This document shows positions 1-9,014 of a stretch of DNA of 64,000 nucleotides, piece after piece (position 1 is the first letter of the stretch; each line of letters begins with the position of its first letter). Under the pieces are notes generated by a model. That model made no database searches and was not told the DNA's origin. It saw only the letters and a list, made by a program, of their open reading frames with translations. The DNA comes from Chitinophaga hostae. GTDB lineage: Bacteria; Bacteroidota; Bacteroidia; Chitinophagales; Chitinophagaceae. A program made the position numbers and the translations under genes. Location: positions 806,001-870,000 of the forward strand of contig NZ_JAGTXB010000001.1 in the NCBI RefSeq assembly GCF_018224885.1, in the 5' to 3' direction.

Positions 1-825
1 TTCATCAATAAACCACAGCACTTTACCACCATTCATTACATACTGGTCTATCTTCAATTTATCTGTTTCGCTGAAAGCCGCTGCCGGCTTGGCAAAGAGG
101 ATTACATCAAATTCATTCGAAATATGCGAGGCAGATTGCAGGGTAAGCGTATCCAATGCATAGTTTGTTTGCAGGGTACTTAGCGCATCATATACTTCTG
201 CGCCCAGTGATTCTCCATGGCCCATCATATAGCCTACCAGTGGTTTCTCCTTTTCCTGCAGTTTGGTGATGGCATTGGCAAACTGGTATTCCAGCAAGGC
301 TTCGGAGCTGTTCATGGTTTGCATGGGATCTTGTCCGCCCTGGTTCTTTAACAGGTTTACGCCGATGGTTTTCCCTTTGTAATGTACCAATGCCCCGGGG
401 AAGATGAGTTTTTCGGCAAAACCGTCGTTGGCTTCCTGCTGTACCTTCATATTGAAGGGCATGATGCCTTGGGCCGTCAGCTCTCCGAGGAACTTCATGC
501 GGGCAGTATCGGTCATCCCCTGGCCAGGATTGATAAAAGTAAAACGTAAGTTTTGTTTACCATATTCGCGGAACTCTTCCAGCAGTTCGGAGGTCGACTG
601 CGCCAATTGCCGGAAGCTGGCCGGATAGTCTCCTTTCAGGAACACCTCAATTTCCACCGGACTGTCCAGTTTACGTAGCATTTGCCGGGTGTTGGCGGTG
701 AGCGTATATCTTTTTTCTCCTGTCAGATCCCACCTGCCGTGGAAATAAGCGGCTGCTATATTGATGCCCGTGAGTACCAGTATTACGGTAATTGCACGTT
801 GTATGTATTTTTTTCGTGTAGCCAT
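1..825 (-). CDS. gldG: GldG, gliding-motility ABC-type auxiliary protein (C-terminus outside window)
   Basis: The reading frame runs from an ATG at 823-825 off the left edge, giving 275 codons without the C-terminus. The product starts with a basic stretch and one hydrophobic segment (about residues 8-26), followed by a long extracytoplasmic region typical of GldG, the membrane-anchored partner of the GldA/GldF ABC transporter used in Bacteroidota gliding and type IX secretion. Visible family features include YTLTANTRQMLRKL, a turn after which GldG proteins continue with a fold related to DUF4350, and GYMMGHGE around residue 205. It starts 22 bp after the gldF stop, so the two are co-transcribed. 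Identification rests on this order plus sequence character; confidence is good. Confidence 0.85.
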   Translation of the reverse strand, partial: MATRKKYIQRAITVILVLTGINIAAAYFHGRWDLTGEKRYTLTANTRQMLRKLDSPVEIEVFLKGDYPASFRQLAQSTSELLEEFREYGKQNLRFTFINPGQGMTDTARMKFLGELTAQGIMPFNMKVQQEANDGFAEKLIFPGALVHYKGKTIGVNLLKNQGGQDPMQTMNSSEALLEYQFANAITKLQEKEKPLVGYMMGHGESLGAEVYDALSTLQTNYALDTLTLQSASHISNEFDVILFAKPAAAFSETDKLKIDQYVMNGGKVLWFIDE

Positions 826-847
826 ATCATTTAGTAAGCCCGGACTT

Positions 848-1588
848 TTAGCCGTTTTGCCAGAGTTTTCTTTGGAGGGATAATTTAGTGAGATAGAGCA
901 TCAGGCCTATAACGCTGATAAAATAGATCATATCGCGGCTATCGATTACGCCGCGGCTCATAGAAGTATAATGAAATTTAATACCGGCCATCTGCAGGTA
1001 ATAGTCCGCCCCGCCGCTGAAAGCAGGTATTTTGCTCAGGGCATCAAATCCATTATAAAATATAAAGCAGGTAAACAGCGCAATGAGAAAGGCCACCATG
1101 GCATTATTGGTTAGGGAAGACGCCCATATGCCTGTAGCCGTGAAAGCTGCGCCCAGCAATAATAACCCGATATAAGACCCTATGATGCCGCCGGTATCCG
1201 GCTGTTGGGTATCTACACTTAACTGCCGGATGGCAAAATAATATACGATGGTAGGCAAAAGAGAAATGAGTACGATCACTATGCTGCCCCAGAATTTGCC
1301 CAATACAATCTGCCAGCCGGTCAGTGGTTTGGTACTGAGTAGTTCCATGGTGCCGGTTTTAAATTCATCGGCAAAGCAACGCATGGTAATGGCGGGTATC
1401 AGCAACAGGTAAATAAGCGGCGCCAGGTTAAACAGCGGGTCCAGGTTGGCATAGCCGGTATCGAGCAAACTGGTTTCCGGAAAAACGAAGAGTAATAATC
1501 CGTTTGCCAGCAAAAACAGGATAATGGCTACGTAGCCGGTAACACTGCTGAAAAACTGGTTTATCTCTTTCTTAAAGATGGCTAGCAT
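848..1588 (-). CDS. gldF: GldF, gliding-motility ABC transporter permease
   Basis: A 246-residue integral membrane protein with about six hydrophobic segments. It begins with MLAIFKKEINQFFSSVTGYV, the typical start of ABC-2 type permeases of the GldF/NosY group, and contains the FADEFKTGTMELLSTKPL region that faces the ATPase. GldF is the channel subunit for the GldA ATPase in the inner membrane; GldG lies immediately downstream. The ATPase gldA is not beside them, which is common in this phylum. Length matches the family (about 240-250 residues). Confidence 0.9.
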   Translation of the reverse strand: MLAIFKKEINQFFSSVTGYVAIILFLLANGLLLFVFPETSLLDTGYANLDPLFNLAPLIYLLLIPAITMRCFADEFKTGTMELLSTKPLTGWQIVLGKFWGSIVIVLISLLPTIVYYFAIRQLSVDTQQPDTGGIIGSYIGLLLLGAAFTATGIWASSLTNNAMVAFLIALFTCFIFYNGFDALSKIPAFSGGADYYLQMAGIKFHYTSMSRGVIDSRDMIYFISVIGLMLYLTKLSLQRKLWQNG

Positions 1589-1650
1589 GAACAGTTTGTA
1601 AGGATTAGGATATTAGTAAAGATACAAATATAGCTAAACGCTATTACCTT

Positions 1651-2856
1651 TCAGGCTATTGTATCAAGGTCTACACCATCTTTATACATTTCCCAGACGG
1701 GACTGGTGCTTCTCAGTTTATTAACCGCCTCTGTCACCGTACGGATGGCGTAATCCACCTGCTCGTCTGTAGTAAAACGTCCCAGGCCGAAGCGGAGGGA
1801 GGCATGTGCCAGGTCGTCGCTTATGCCCAGCGCTTTCAGCACGTAGCTGGGCTCCAGCGAGGCCGACGTACAGGCGGAACCGGTAGAAAGCGCGATGGTT
1901 TTGTTAAAACCCATGATGAGCGCCTCGCTTTCCACGTATTTAAAGGAAAGGTTGGTGGTTTGGGGCAGGCGATGAATGGTAGAACCATTTACATACGATT
2001 GTTCCAGTTTCAGCAATGCCTTTTCCAGCCGGTCTCTCATAGGAGCTATCCTGGCTGTATCTGCCGTCATTTCTTCCCGGCATATTTCGGCCGCCTTACC
2101 CAGTCCTGCAATGCCGGGCACATTCAAGGTGCCGGAGCGTATACCTCTTTCATGGCCGCCACCATCTATCTGGGCAGTGAGCCGCACACGTGGCGACCGT
2201 CTGCGTACATACAGGGCGCCAATACCTTTGGGTCCATACATTTTATGTGCGCTGAGGGTGAGCAGGTCAATACCATCCTTGTTTACGTCAACAGGGATTT
2301 TTCCGGCAGCCTGGGTGGCATCGGTCATAAACAGCACGCCATGTTTCCTGGCAATATCGCTGATGGCGCGTATTGGCTGGATCACTCCCGTTTCGTTATT
2401 GGCGTACATGATACTGATAAGAATAGTTTGCGGGGTAATGGCCGCTTCCAGCGCTGCCAGGTCAATGAAGCCTTCCCGGTTCACCGGCAGCCAGGTGATC
2501 TGCGCGCCTTTTTTTTCGAGATGTTTGCAGGTATCCAGTACGGCTTTATGTTCTGTAACGGCTGTAATAATATGCTGCCCCTTGCCGGCATACATGTCGT
2601 ACACCCCTTTGATGGCAAGGTTTACGGCTTCCGTGGCGCCGGAAGTAAATATCATTTCCCTGGAATCGGCTCCGATCAGCTTCGCTACCTGTTCACGGGC
2701 ATAGTCCACCGCTTCTTCCGCCGCCCAGCCAAACGGGTGACTCCGGCTGGCCGCATTACCATATATTTCTGTGAAATAAGGTAACATGGTAGCCAACACC
2801 CTGGGATCGCAGGGCGTGGTAGCGTTGTTGTCCAGGTAAACAGGCAGCTGTAACAT
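1651..2856 (-). CDS. iscS: Cysteine desulfurase, IscS/NifS family
   Basis: A 401-residue PLP enzyme that takes sulfur from cysteine as an enzyme persulfide for Fe-S clusters, tRNA thiolation and possibly the molybdopterin pathway encoded further on. The PLP lysine is K205 in [11 protein letters not shown], and the catalytic cysteine is C329 in [14 protein letters not shown], which is the IscS (class I) loop rather than the SufS form. The N-terminal [13 protein letters not shown] and the [12 protein letters not shown] segment near 235 are also canonical. No iscU or other Fe-S assembly gene is adjacent. A TAAATTTG -7 element lies about 35 bp upstream of the ATG. Confidence 0.95.
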   Translation of the reverse strand: MLQLPVYLDNNATTPCDPRVLATMLPYFTEIYGNAASRSHPFGWAAEEAVDYAREQVAKLIGADSREMIFTSGATEAVNLAIKGVYDMYAGKGQHIITAVTEHKAVLDTCKHLEKKGAQITWLPVNREGFIDLAALEAAITPQTILISIMYANNETGVIQPIRAISDIARKHGVLFMTDATQAAGKIPVDVNKDGIDLLTLSAHKMYGPKGIGALYVRRRSPRVRLTAQIDGGGHERGIRSGTLNVPGIAGLGKAAEICREEMTADTARIAPMRDRLEKALLKLEQSYVNGSTIHRLPQTTNLSFKYVESEALIMGFNKTIALSTGSACTSASLEPSYVLKALGISDDLAHASLRFGLGRFTTDEQVDYAIRTVTEAVNKLRSTSPVWEMYKDGVDLDTIA

Positions 2857-2890
2857 ATTTGTTGCTATTGATATTAAAATCCGAACTAAA

Positions 2891-2898
2891 CAAATTTA
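2891..2898 (-). promoter_or_regulatory. Candidate -7 promoter element of the cysteine desulfurase gene
   Basis: On the minus strand this reads TAAATTTG, an exact match to the Bacteroidota -7 consensus TAnnTTTG, about 35 bp upstream of the start codon at 2856. I do not see a clear TTG at -33, so this is a moderate call. Confidence 0.4.
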
Positions 2899-2985
2899 CA
2901 ACATAAGTTCTATTTTTACCGGGTTAAGCATATTCCGGAAATGCTGTAGGGATACCGCATTTCATGTACATTGTAAACTTTAAAC

Positions 2986-3387
2986 ATGCTCAGGGTAGAA
3001 CATATTGGCATCGCGGTAAAATCTCTGTCGGATTCCGTTCCGCTATTCGAAAAACTGTTGAACACCAGCTGCTACAAACAGGAGGAAGTAGACAGTGAAC
3101 AGGTAATGACCGCCTTTTTCCAGCAGGGCGAAACCAAAATAGAATTACTGGAAGCTACCGGGCCGGGCAGCGCTATTGCAAAGTTCCTGGATAAAAAAGG
3201 AGAAGGGATGCATCACATTGCATTTGAAGTAGCGGATATCTATGCAGAAATGAAAAGATTACAGGAAGAAGGGTTTGTTTTATTGCAGGAAACACCCAAA
3301 AAAGGAGCAGATAATAAATTAATATGTTTCCTGCATCCTAAGCACAGTAACGGAGTTCTGATAGAAATTTGTCAGGATATCAAGTAA
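2986..3387 (+). CDS. mce: Methylmalonyl-CoA epimerase
   Basis: A 133-residue vicinal-oxygen-chelate protein interconverting (R)- and (S)-methylmalonyl-CoA, between propionyl-CoA carboxylase and methylmalonyl-CoA mutase. Start MLRVEHIGIAV and the metal ligands fit: H6, the GMHHIAFEV motif at about 74-82, and E127 in VLIEIC. Length equals the family norm. It is transcribed alone, divergent from the cysteine desulfurase gene; its mutase partners are not in the window. A Rho-independent terminator follows only about 310 bp later. Confidence 0.93.
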   Translation: MLRVEHIGIAVKSLSDSVPLFEKLLNTSCYKQEEVDSEQVMTAFFQQGETKIELLEATGPGSAIAKFLDKKGEGMHHIAFEVADIYAEMKRLQEEGFVLLQETPKKGADNKLICFLHPKHSNGVLIEICQDIK

Positions 3388-3693
3388 ACATTTACTTATA
3401 TATATTAAATATAAATAATAATATTTTTTTTAATTTTTTTTCCATTTTAGCAATCCAAAGGAATTAACCATTCGTAAGTAATTATGAAACACCCCCCAAA
3501 AGGGCACAAAAAAAGTTAAAACCAAAATTAATTTTTGTAATTTTTTGAACAAATACATTTTCCATTACGTTATATCTACAAACACACAAATACAAAAAAG
3601 AACAATACTCAAAATATTATAGGACTTAAGCTTTATAGATTATTAACAGTTTAAGTTTTAACGATTACTCTAAAGTTGGCATAGGTTATGAAC

Positions 3694-3728
3694 ACCTGCG
3701 GGTTTTTTAGCTTGCAGGTCTTTTTTTT
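3694..3728 (+). terminator. Rho-independent terminator
   Basis: A six-base-pair stem, ACCTGC (3694-3699) with GCAGGT (3714-3719), followed by eight T at 3721-3728. It is the first terminator after mce, but 300 bp from its stop, so it may belong to an independent transcript in the AT-rich gap. Confidence 0.65.
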
Positions 3729-3855
3729 AAAGCCACTTGTGCATAAGAGGGATCAGATTCAACAATAATATCAGGTAAATCAGAGGAAGGGACGCTGCCG
3801 CTTTGCAGGCAGTTCTTTCTATTTAACGCCACGGCAGAAAATAAATTGTGGACGG

Positions 3856-4064
3856 TGATTCATTTGATTCATATGATTATCCTGATGAGCGGAGGTAACA
3901 ACGCAGATCAAACTGTACGAATGCAAACCGACATATTGCTTATGTAAAGGAAAAAGTCATGTAAAACGAAAAAGTCCGGAAGCTTCCGGACTTTTTCATT
4001 TTATATCTATGTTATTCGCTTTAATCTCCGCTCATCAGGATAATCAAATGAATCAAATGAATCA
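3856..4064. repeat. 39-bp inverted repeat, one mismatch, 131-bp spacer
   Basis: The left arm 3856-3894 and right arm 4026-4064 are complementary over 39 bp with one mismatch. Each contains CTCATCAGGATAATCA or its complement. The right arm ends 6 bp before the stop of the TonB receptor gene. The spacer holds a separate palindromic terminator. The arms share the TGATTAT/ATCCTG flavour of the long hairpins elsewhere in the window but not their core TCTTGCCCAGGATTA, so I treat this as a different element. Confidence 0.75.
3968..3997. terminator. Perfect 30-bp palindromic terminator
   Basis: The sequence is GAAAAAGTCCGG-AAGCTT-CCGGACTTTTTC, fully self-complementary, with A and T tracts on both sides. 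It can therefore end transcription from either direction: the TonB receptor on the minus strand and anything arriving from mce on the plus strand. Confidence 0.75.
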
Positions 4065-4069
4065 TAGTC

Positions 4070-7000
4070 CTAGTTAAAGAGATATTTTATGCCCAGCTGT
4101 CCCTGCCAGCGTGAAACAGTATTGGTATTATCCCTCCATGAATTGGTAACAGGAATCTGGTTAGCTGCATCCTGGTAAGGGAAAGAGAAGGCAGCGGCAT
4201 TTGTGGTATTACCGGAAGGATCCTTATACTGTCCTTCATACTTCAGGAAAGACGGCACATTCGGGATTTTGGAGATACCCCAGTTCTTGTTCAGGAAGTT
4301 ACCAAAGTTGATAATGTCGAAGCTGATACGTAATGTATGTTTGGTTTTATCTTTACCGGTATATACAAAAATATCCTGTGTCACATTTACATCCATTCTT
4401 TTTGCAAATGGCAGCACAACAGCGTTACGCTCTGCATATTCGCCACGGTGTTCGCTCAGGTAGGCGTCCTGTTTGATGAAATTATCCAACTGATTCCAGA
4501 TTACAGTGGCACTGCGTTTATCGGCATTGGTAGCAGCATCATAGCCTTTATCGCCATAGCCCACCGGCACCAGTTTGATTTCATTCCTGTTTCTTGGAAT
4601 ATAGATCAGGTCATTGTTACCGCCGGAACCATCGTTGTTCAGGTCACCGTTATAAGTGTAGGAAGTAGCGCTGTAAAGTACATTTACGCTGGGGGCTGCT
4701 TCATAGATCAAACCGAATGAAGTAGCAAAATGTTTGGCCCAGGTAAACCGGTAGGAAGCAGCGGCCACCACACGATGTGGCATGTAGTAGTTGGAATAAC
4801 CCAATGTATTTTCATTTGGATCGCCCTGTACCGGACGGTCGCGCCAGTTGCTCTGCGCAATGCTGCCACCGTCATTTACGCTGCGTGCTTTACTGTAGGT
4901 ATAGGCTGCGCTCAGGTAAAGATTGTTGACGTTACGTTGCAATTGAATGGTGGCAAAATAAGAATAGCCTTTGCTGGTATTACGCATCAGGATGGCATCG
5001 CTGATATTGGGATTGCCCAGGCTGGTACCTGCACTGTAAATTTTTGAACCGCTGTAACGTAAACGGTTATCCGGGGTGCTATCCAGGCGGAACCCGGTAG
5101 CAGGAAGGTTTACGTTCTGGAAATATACTGCATTGATATCTTTGGAGTAGTTGGCTTCCAATGTACCAATGATGCCCCACGGCAACTGACGGTCTACCGC
5201 CAGCGTTACTTTCAATACCTGCGGATATTTGAAATTCCTATCGGTAACGGCTATATTATATTGTTTGGACAGCTGCCCGGAGTTATCGCGGTAAGTATTG
5301 GGATCTGCACTAAACGGATAGTTGATAACCGGTACGTTTGGTAAGCTGGTTTGCGCTGTGAACGAACCAAACTGTACGCCATTATTACCCGCCTGGTTGC
5401 TCAGCCAAACAGCCGGAGGAGGACCTGCAAACAAGCCGGCGCCGCCACGCAGCTGTGTTTTCCCATCATGTGTGATATCCCAGTTAAAGCCAACCCTGGG
5501 GGAAATCAGCGGAGCGGTTTTGGGCGCGCTGCCTACATCTATCTTCACGCCATCCCTGAAAGTTAATGCCGCCAGGGAATCATTTTTATCGAAGGTGCTG
5601 CCTATAACAGGAACGTCTATACGTACACCATAGGTAAAGGTAAAGAAGTTGGTAACACTCCATTTATCCTGTATAAACGCACCGAGTTCCAGCATGTTGA
5701 TTTTAGCAAAGGGAAAGGATTTGTCTTTGGTAGTAGCAAATGACAACGCATACCTGGACGCGGTAGGCAGGCCCTGGTTGGCACTGGCATAGAAATCCTG
5801 CAGCGTATTAAAGCGATAGTTACCGTTATAGTTGGGCGCAAAACCATTCAGGAATGTTTTGTAATAGTTTTGGGTACCAACTGTAATTTCATGTTTACCC
5901 TTGTACATGGTAAAGATGTCGGATAACTGGTACACATTGGTATTGAGCTTATTGTTATAGGTAAATGGCTCGTAACCGAAAGCGGTGTAACTGGCGCCCT
6001 GCCCGTTCATAATATCTACCAACGGGAAATTGCCTTGAGAAAGTGCGGATCTGAAATCGCGCAATGCGGAATAGCCGATCTGGAATTTGTTGGAGGCACG
6101 GTTACCGATACGGGTATTTAATTCAGCAATAAAAATGTTGAAATTATTATTGATGGTATATCCGCTGCCGCTGAAAGGAAGACCGGTAGCGCTGGGCTGA
6201 CGGCCGCTTCCAACTGCTCCGCCACCTGGCGCACCGCTGTTGCTGGCCGGAATATCCTTGAACGACTTCAGGTAACTGTATTTGAACGTAAATGTGTTAT
6301 GATCATTCACATTCCAGTCTACCTTAAAAGTTACCTTGTCGCTTTGCGTGCGGTAAGTATAGTTCTGGTAATCGCCGGGATTGTATCCGTATTTACTTAT
6401 CAGGAATTGTTTGAGCGCGTCGAGGGTATCAGCTACCGCCTGTGATACGTTGCCACCCGGTACGCCGCCTGGTTTGTTGGCTACAAGACTGGTGGCCGGC
6501 GCTTTGATTCTTTCCTGTTCTGCACTTACGAAGAAGAACAGTTTATTTTGTATAATAGCGCCGCCGGCAGAAAACCCGCGCATGTTATAATTAAAATCCG
6601 GTTTGGGAACGGTGGCGGTACGTGCTTTTAAGCCCTGTAAGCCCGGCGTTTGGATATAGGTATATACCGATCCTTTAAAGGTGTTGGTACCGCTTTTGGT
6701 AACGCTGTTGATACCTGCGCCTGAAAATCCGCCTTGTCTTACGTCATATGGCGATACGTTTACCTGGATCTGTTCCAGTGCTTCGAGGCTGATTGGCTGT
6801 GAAGATGTTTGGGAACCAAGTGTAGGCTGCAAGCCGAAAGAGTTGTTGAAGTTGGCGCCATCAACGGTGATGTTATTTAACTGGTTGCTTCTGCCGCCAA
6901 TATTCAGGCCGTTGGCGGAAGGTGTTAATTTGGTAAAGTCCTGCATAGACCTGCTGATAGTAGGCAGACGGTCCATTTGCGAGCGGGTAATTACTTCCTG

Positions 7001-7417
7001 GCTACCGGTACGGGCTTTGTTGATTACTTTGTTCTGGCTGATAGAAGTCACTACTATTTCTCTCAGCGTGCTTGTACTGGGTTGCAGCGTTACATCTGCT
7101 TTGTATTCCTGTCCCAGTGAAAGGGAAATATTTTCCCGTTTTTCTTCTTTGAAACCAATGTAGGAGATGGTCAGGGTATAGGGCCCGCCTACACGAAGAT
7201 TGGGCAAATTAAAGCGGCCATCTTTTCTTGAAACGGTATTGTACTTTGTGCCGGTAGGCAAGTGTATGGCTACAATGCTGGCCCCTGGCACAGGGCCTTC
7301 TTTACTGCCAATAGTACCCGCAATATCGGCGGTTGTTTCCTGGGCAAATAGGGCGTTAGGGATCAATAGTACGCAACAAAGCATACAGATGAGGTAACAC
7401 CAGATTTTCTTGTGCAT
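4070..7417 (-). CDS. Oar-like TonB-dependent outer-membrane receptor
   Basis: A 1115-residue outer-membrane protein. Signal peptide at 1-25 (ending NALFAQ), then a carboxypeptidase regulatory-like beta-sandwich at about 28-115 (GPVPGASIVAIH, DGRFNLPNLRVGGPYTLTI), a plug domain at about 115-250 (LREIVVTS; SMQDFTKLTPSANGLNIGG) and a long barrel ending in a terminal aromatic residue (GQLGIKYLFN). The combination resembles Myxococcus Oar rather than SusC: there is no SusD partner next to it, and the barrel is rich in 'NTKFQIGY'-type strands. The substrate is unknown; related proteins have been linked to export or display of proteins as well as uptake. It is a single-gene unit with a palindromic terminator downstream. 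Confidence 0.88.
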   Translation of the reverse strand: MHKKIWCYLICMLCCVLLIPNALFAQETTADIAGTIGSKEGPVPGASIVAIHLPTGTKYNTVSRKDGRFNLPNLRVGGPYTLTISYIGFKEEKRENISLSLGQEYKADVTLQPSTSTLREIVVTSISQNKVINKARTGSQEVITRSQMDRLPTISRSMQDFTKLTPSANGLNIGGRSNQLNNITVDGANFNNSFGLQPTLGSQTSSQPISLEALEQIQVNVSPYDVRQGGFSGAGINSVTKSGTNTFKGSVYTYIQTPGLQGLKARTATVPKPDFNYNMRGFSAGGAIIQNKLFFFVSAEQERIKAPATSLVANKPGGVPGGNVSQAVADTLDALKQFLISKYGYNPGDYQNYTYRTQSDKVTFKVDWNVNDHNTFTFKYSYLKSFKDIPASNSGAPGGGAVGSGRQPSATGLPFSGSGYTINNNFNIFIAELNTRIGNRASNKFQIGYSALRDFRSALSQGNFPLVDIMNGQGASYTAFGYEPFTYNNKLNTNVYQLSDIFTMYKGKHEITVGTQNYYKTFLNGFAPNYNGNYRFNTLQDFYASANQGLPTASRYALSFATTKDKSFPFAKINMLELGAFIQDKWSVTNFFTFTYGVRIDVPVIGSTFDKNDSLAALTFRDGVKIDVGSAPKTAPLISPRVGFNWDITHDGKTQLRGGAGLFAGPPPAVWLSNQAGNNGVQFGSFTAQTSLPNVPVINYPFSADPNTYRDNSGQLSKQYNIAVTDRNFKYPQVLKVTLAVDRQLPWGIIGTLEANYSKDINAVYFQNVNLPATGFRLDSTPDNRLRYSGSKIYSAGTSLGNPNISDAILMRNTSKGYSYFATIQLQRNVNNLYLSAAYTYSKARSVNDGGSIAQSNWRDRPVQGDPNENTLGYSNYYMPHRVVAAASYRFTWAKHFATSFGLIYEAAPSVNVLYSATSYTYNGDLNNDGSGGNNDLIYIPRNRNEIKLVPVGYGDKGYDAATNADKRSATVIWNQLDNFIKQDAYLSEHRGEYAERNAVVLPFAKRMDVNVTQDIFVYTGKDKTKHTLRISFDIINFGNFLNKNWGISKIPNVPSFLKYEGQYKDPSGNTTNAAAFSFPYQDAANQIPVTNSWRDNTNTVSRWQGQLGIKYLFN

Positions 7418-7503
7418 GCGATTCAGATTTTGGCAAAGTTCAAATGACAGATTGAAGTATTAAAAATAATACAATTATGAAATAGTTAATTTAATTTTTG
7501 TGG

Positions 7504-7605
7504 GCAGAAAGCAAAAAAGCTATTTAGGCGAATGAACTAACCGGGTATCCGCTTAAATTATTCGCCTCAATAGCTTTTTACTTTCTGCTTTTTGCTTTCC
7601 GCTTA
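7504..7605. repeat. Family-B hairpin repeat (AGCAAAAAGC type), copy 1
   Basis: Left arm 7504-7533 and right arm about 7559-7588 pair with few mismatches; units GCAGAAAGC, AAAAAGCTAT and AGGCGAAT recur in other copies of the window. The outer edge overlaps the murF stop codon (7603-7605). It lies between the stop of murF and the start of the TonB receptor gene, so it can act as the murF terminator. Confidence 0.75.
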
Positions 7606-8883
7606 TAGCACCACCTTTTCCATACCTGTGCTCCTGGAGCCTTTGATCAGTATATGGGCGTGCTGGAACTGCTGTTGTTGGAGCCATTTTCCGGCCTCTG
7701 CGGAGTTTTCCAGGAAGATGTAGGGATGCGTTACCTTTTTAAAATCACCGCCCACCAATACTACGGCATCCCAGTGTGTGCGTTCCAGTAAGGTAACGAG
7801 GTCCTGGTGTTCTTTGATGCTATCTGTTCCCAGCTCCATCATAGCGCCGAGCAACAGTATTTTTTTATCGGCCTGTATGCCGGCAAAATTTTCGATGGCC
7901 GCTTTCATGCTGGAGGGATTGGCATTATAAGCGTCCATGATAATGGTATTGCTGCCTTGCTGTATTACCTGTGAGCGGTTATTGGAGGGTATATAACTGG
8001 CAATAGCCGGGGCGATATCTTTTTCCGGTACGCCAAAGTGGGTGGCTACTGCTACCGCTGCCATTACGTTCGGGAAGTTGTAAGCGCCTACCAGCTGTGT
8101 CTGGATAAATCCTACCTGGCTGTTACCGTTTACCTGGACGGCCAGGAATGCCGTGTCGGCAATGGCTTCGCCTGTATAATTGGCATGGGCGCTGCCATAG
8201 GTAATAATATGCGGGATGCCCTTCGCCATTTCTGTGAGGTAACCATAGTCGTTGCATACAAATACGGTCCCATTGTTGGCCCGTAAGAAGTCATAGAGTT
8301 CGCCTTTGGCTTTCTTCACCCCTTCTTCGCTGCCAAATCCTTCCAGGTGCGCTTTCCCGATGTTGGTGATGATACCATGTGTGGGCAACGCAATTTTGCA
8401 GTAACCGGCTATTTCCAGTTGGTGGTTGGCGCCCATTTCTATTACTGCTATTTCCACATCGGGTTGTATACTTAAAATAGTAAGCGGAACCCCGATATGA
8501 TTATTGAGATTGCCAATGGTGGCATAAGTTTTTAACCCGGCAGATAAAGCCGCATTGATCAGTTCTTTCGTAGTGGTTTTACCGTTAGTGCCGGTAATGG
8601 CCAGGAAAGGAATATTCAATTGTTGACGGTGTTTTAAAGCCAGCTGTTGCAAGGCTTCCTGGGCGTCATCTACCAGCATCATTTTTTCCGGAACGGTAAA
8701 ATAGGCAGCTTCATCCACTACTGCGTAGGCAGCGCCCATCTCCAGTGCTTTGGCTGCAAATTCGTTACCGTTAAAATTGCCGCCCTTCAGCGCAAAGAAA
8801 ATATCGTTGGCTTTCAGTTTGCGGGTATCGGTTTGTACCGAGCGATGTTGCTGGTAGATGCTGTATAGTTGTTCAATATTCAC
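7603..8883 (-). CDS. murF: MurF, UDP-MurNAc-tripeptide--D-Ala-D-Ala ligase
   Basis: A 426-residue cytoplasmic Mur ligase that adds D-Ala-D-Ala to the UDP-MurNAc tripeptide, the last soluble step of the peptidoglycan precursor. The ATP loop ITGTNGKTTTKE is at about 96-107; the N-terminal domain contains KANDIFFALKGGNFNGNEFA and the C-terminal domain AYNANPSSMKAAIENF and LGAMMELG. The start is GTG, followed by NIEQLY; no ATG fits better. It is isolated from the main mur/dcw cluster, as commonly seen in this phylum. Confidence 0.95.
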   Translation of the reverse strand: MNIEQLYSIYQQHRSVQTDTRKLKANDIFFALKGGNFNGNEFAAKALEMGAAYAVVDEAAYFTVPEKMMLVDDAQEALQQLALKHRQQLNIPFLAITGTNGKTTTKELINAALSAGLKTYATIGNLNNHIGVPLTILSIQPDVEIAVIEMGANHQLEIAGYCKIALPTHGIITNIGKAHLEGFGSEEGVKKAKGELYDFLRANNGTVFVCNDYGYLTEMAKGIPHIITYGSAHANYTGEAIADTAFLAVQVNGNSQVGFIQTQLVGAYNFPNVMAAVAVATHFGVPEKDIAPAIASYIPSNNRSQVIQQGSNTIIMDAYNANPSSMKAAIENFAGIQADKKILLLGAMMELGTDSIKEHQDLVTLLERTHWDAVVLVGGDFKKVTHPYIFLENSAEAGKWLQQQQFQHAHILIKGSRSTGMEKVVL

Positions 8884-8902
8884 GGTCGTTACTTGTTTGA
8901 TG

Positions 8903-8910
8903 CAAAAATA
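8903..8910 (-). promoter_or_regulatory. Candidate -7 promoter element of murF
   Basis: The minus strand reads TATTTTTG, matching TAnnTTTG, 20 bp upstream of the GTG start. No convincing -33 TTG is present. Confidence 0.35.
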
Positions 8911-9014
8911 AGTGGTTAATCATGTAATATAGCAGAATTTTATCCCTGTTTAGAGGCAACCAATTTAAATGCTATCCCGTATAACACTATCAGCAATCAA
9001 ATTTTGAAAAACCT

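Larger units (their letters stand above)
3388..4069. other. 682-bp gene-free stretch: AT-rich tract, two terminators, inverted repeat
   Basis: From 3388 to about 3690 the sequence is very AT-rich with runs of T and A and no supportable ORF; the only start-stop pair I saw (3484-3519) encodes 11 residues. It ends in a hairpin plus U-tract at 3694-3728. Beyond that lie a 39-bp inverted repeat (3856-3894 against 4026-4064) and a perfect 30-bp palindrome (3968-3997). The left part could be a long 3' UTR of mce, an unrecognised small RNA ending at the terminator, or simply spacer. Confidence 0.6.

Noticed and set aside
1804..2784. 326-codon open frame on the plus strand antisense to the cysteine desulfurase gene
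   Set aside because: It lies entirely inside a well-supported conserved gene; the translation is Cys/His/Gly-rich with no family pattern, as expected for a shadow frame in GC-rich coding sequence.
3484..3519. 11-codon reading frame in the AT-rich gap
   Set aside because: Too short and Lys/Pro-rich, with no clear start context or conservation that I can judge.
3643..3663. TTAACA/TTAACG pair resembling the Pho-like hexamers
   Set aside because: Spacing is 15 bp rather than 11, and no -7 box or gene follows at the right distance; AT-rich coincidence is likely.
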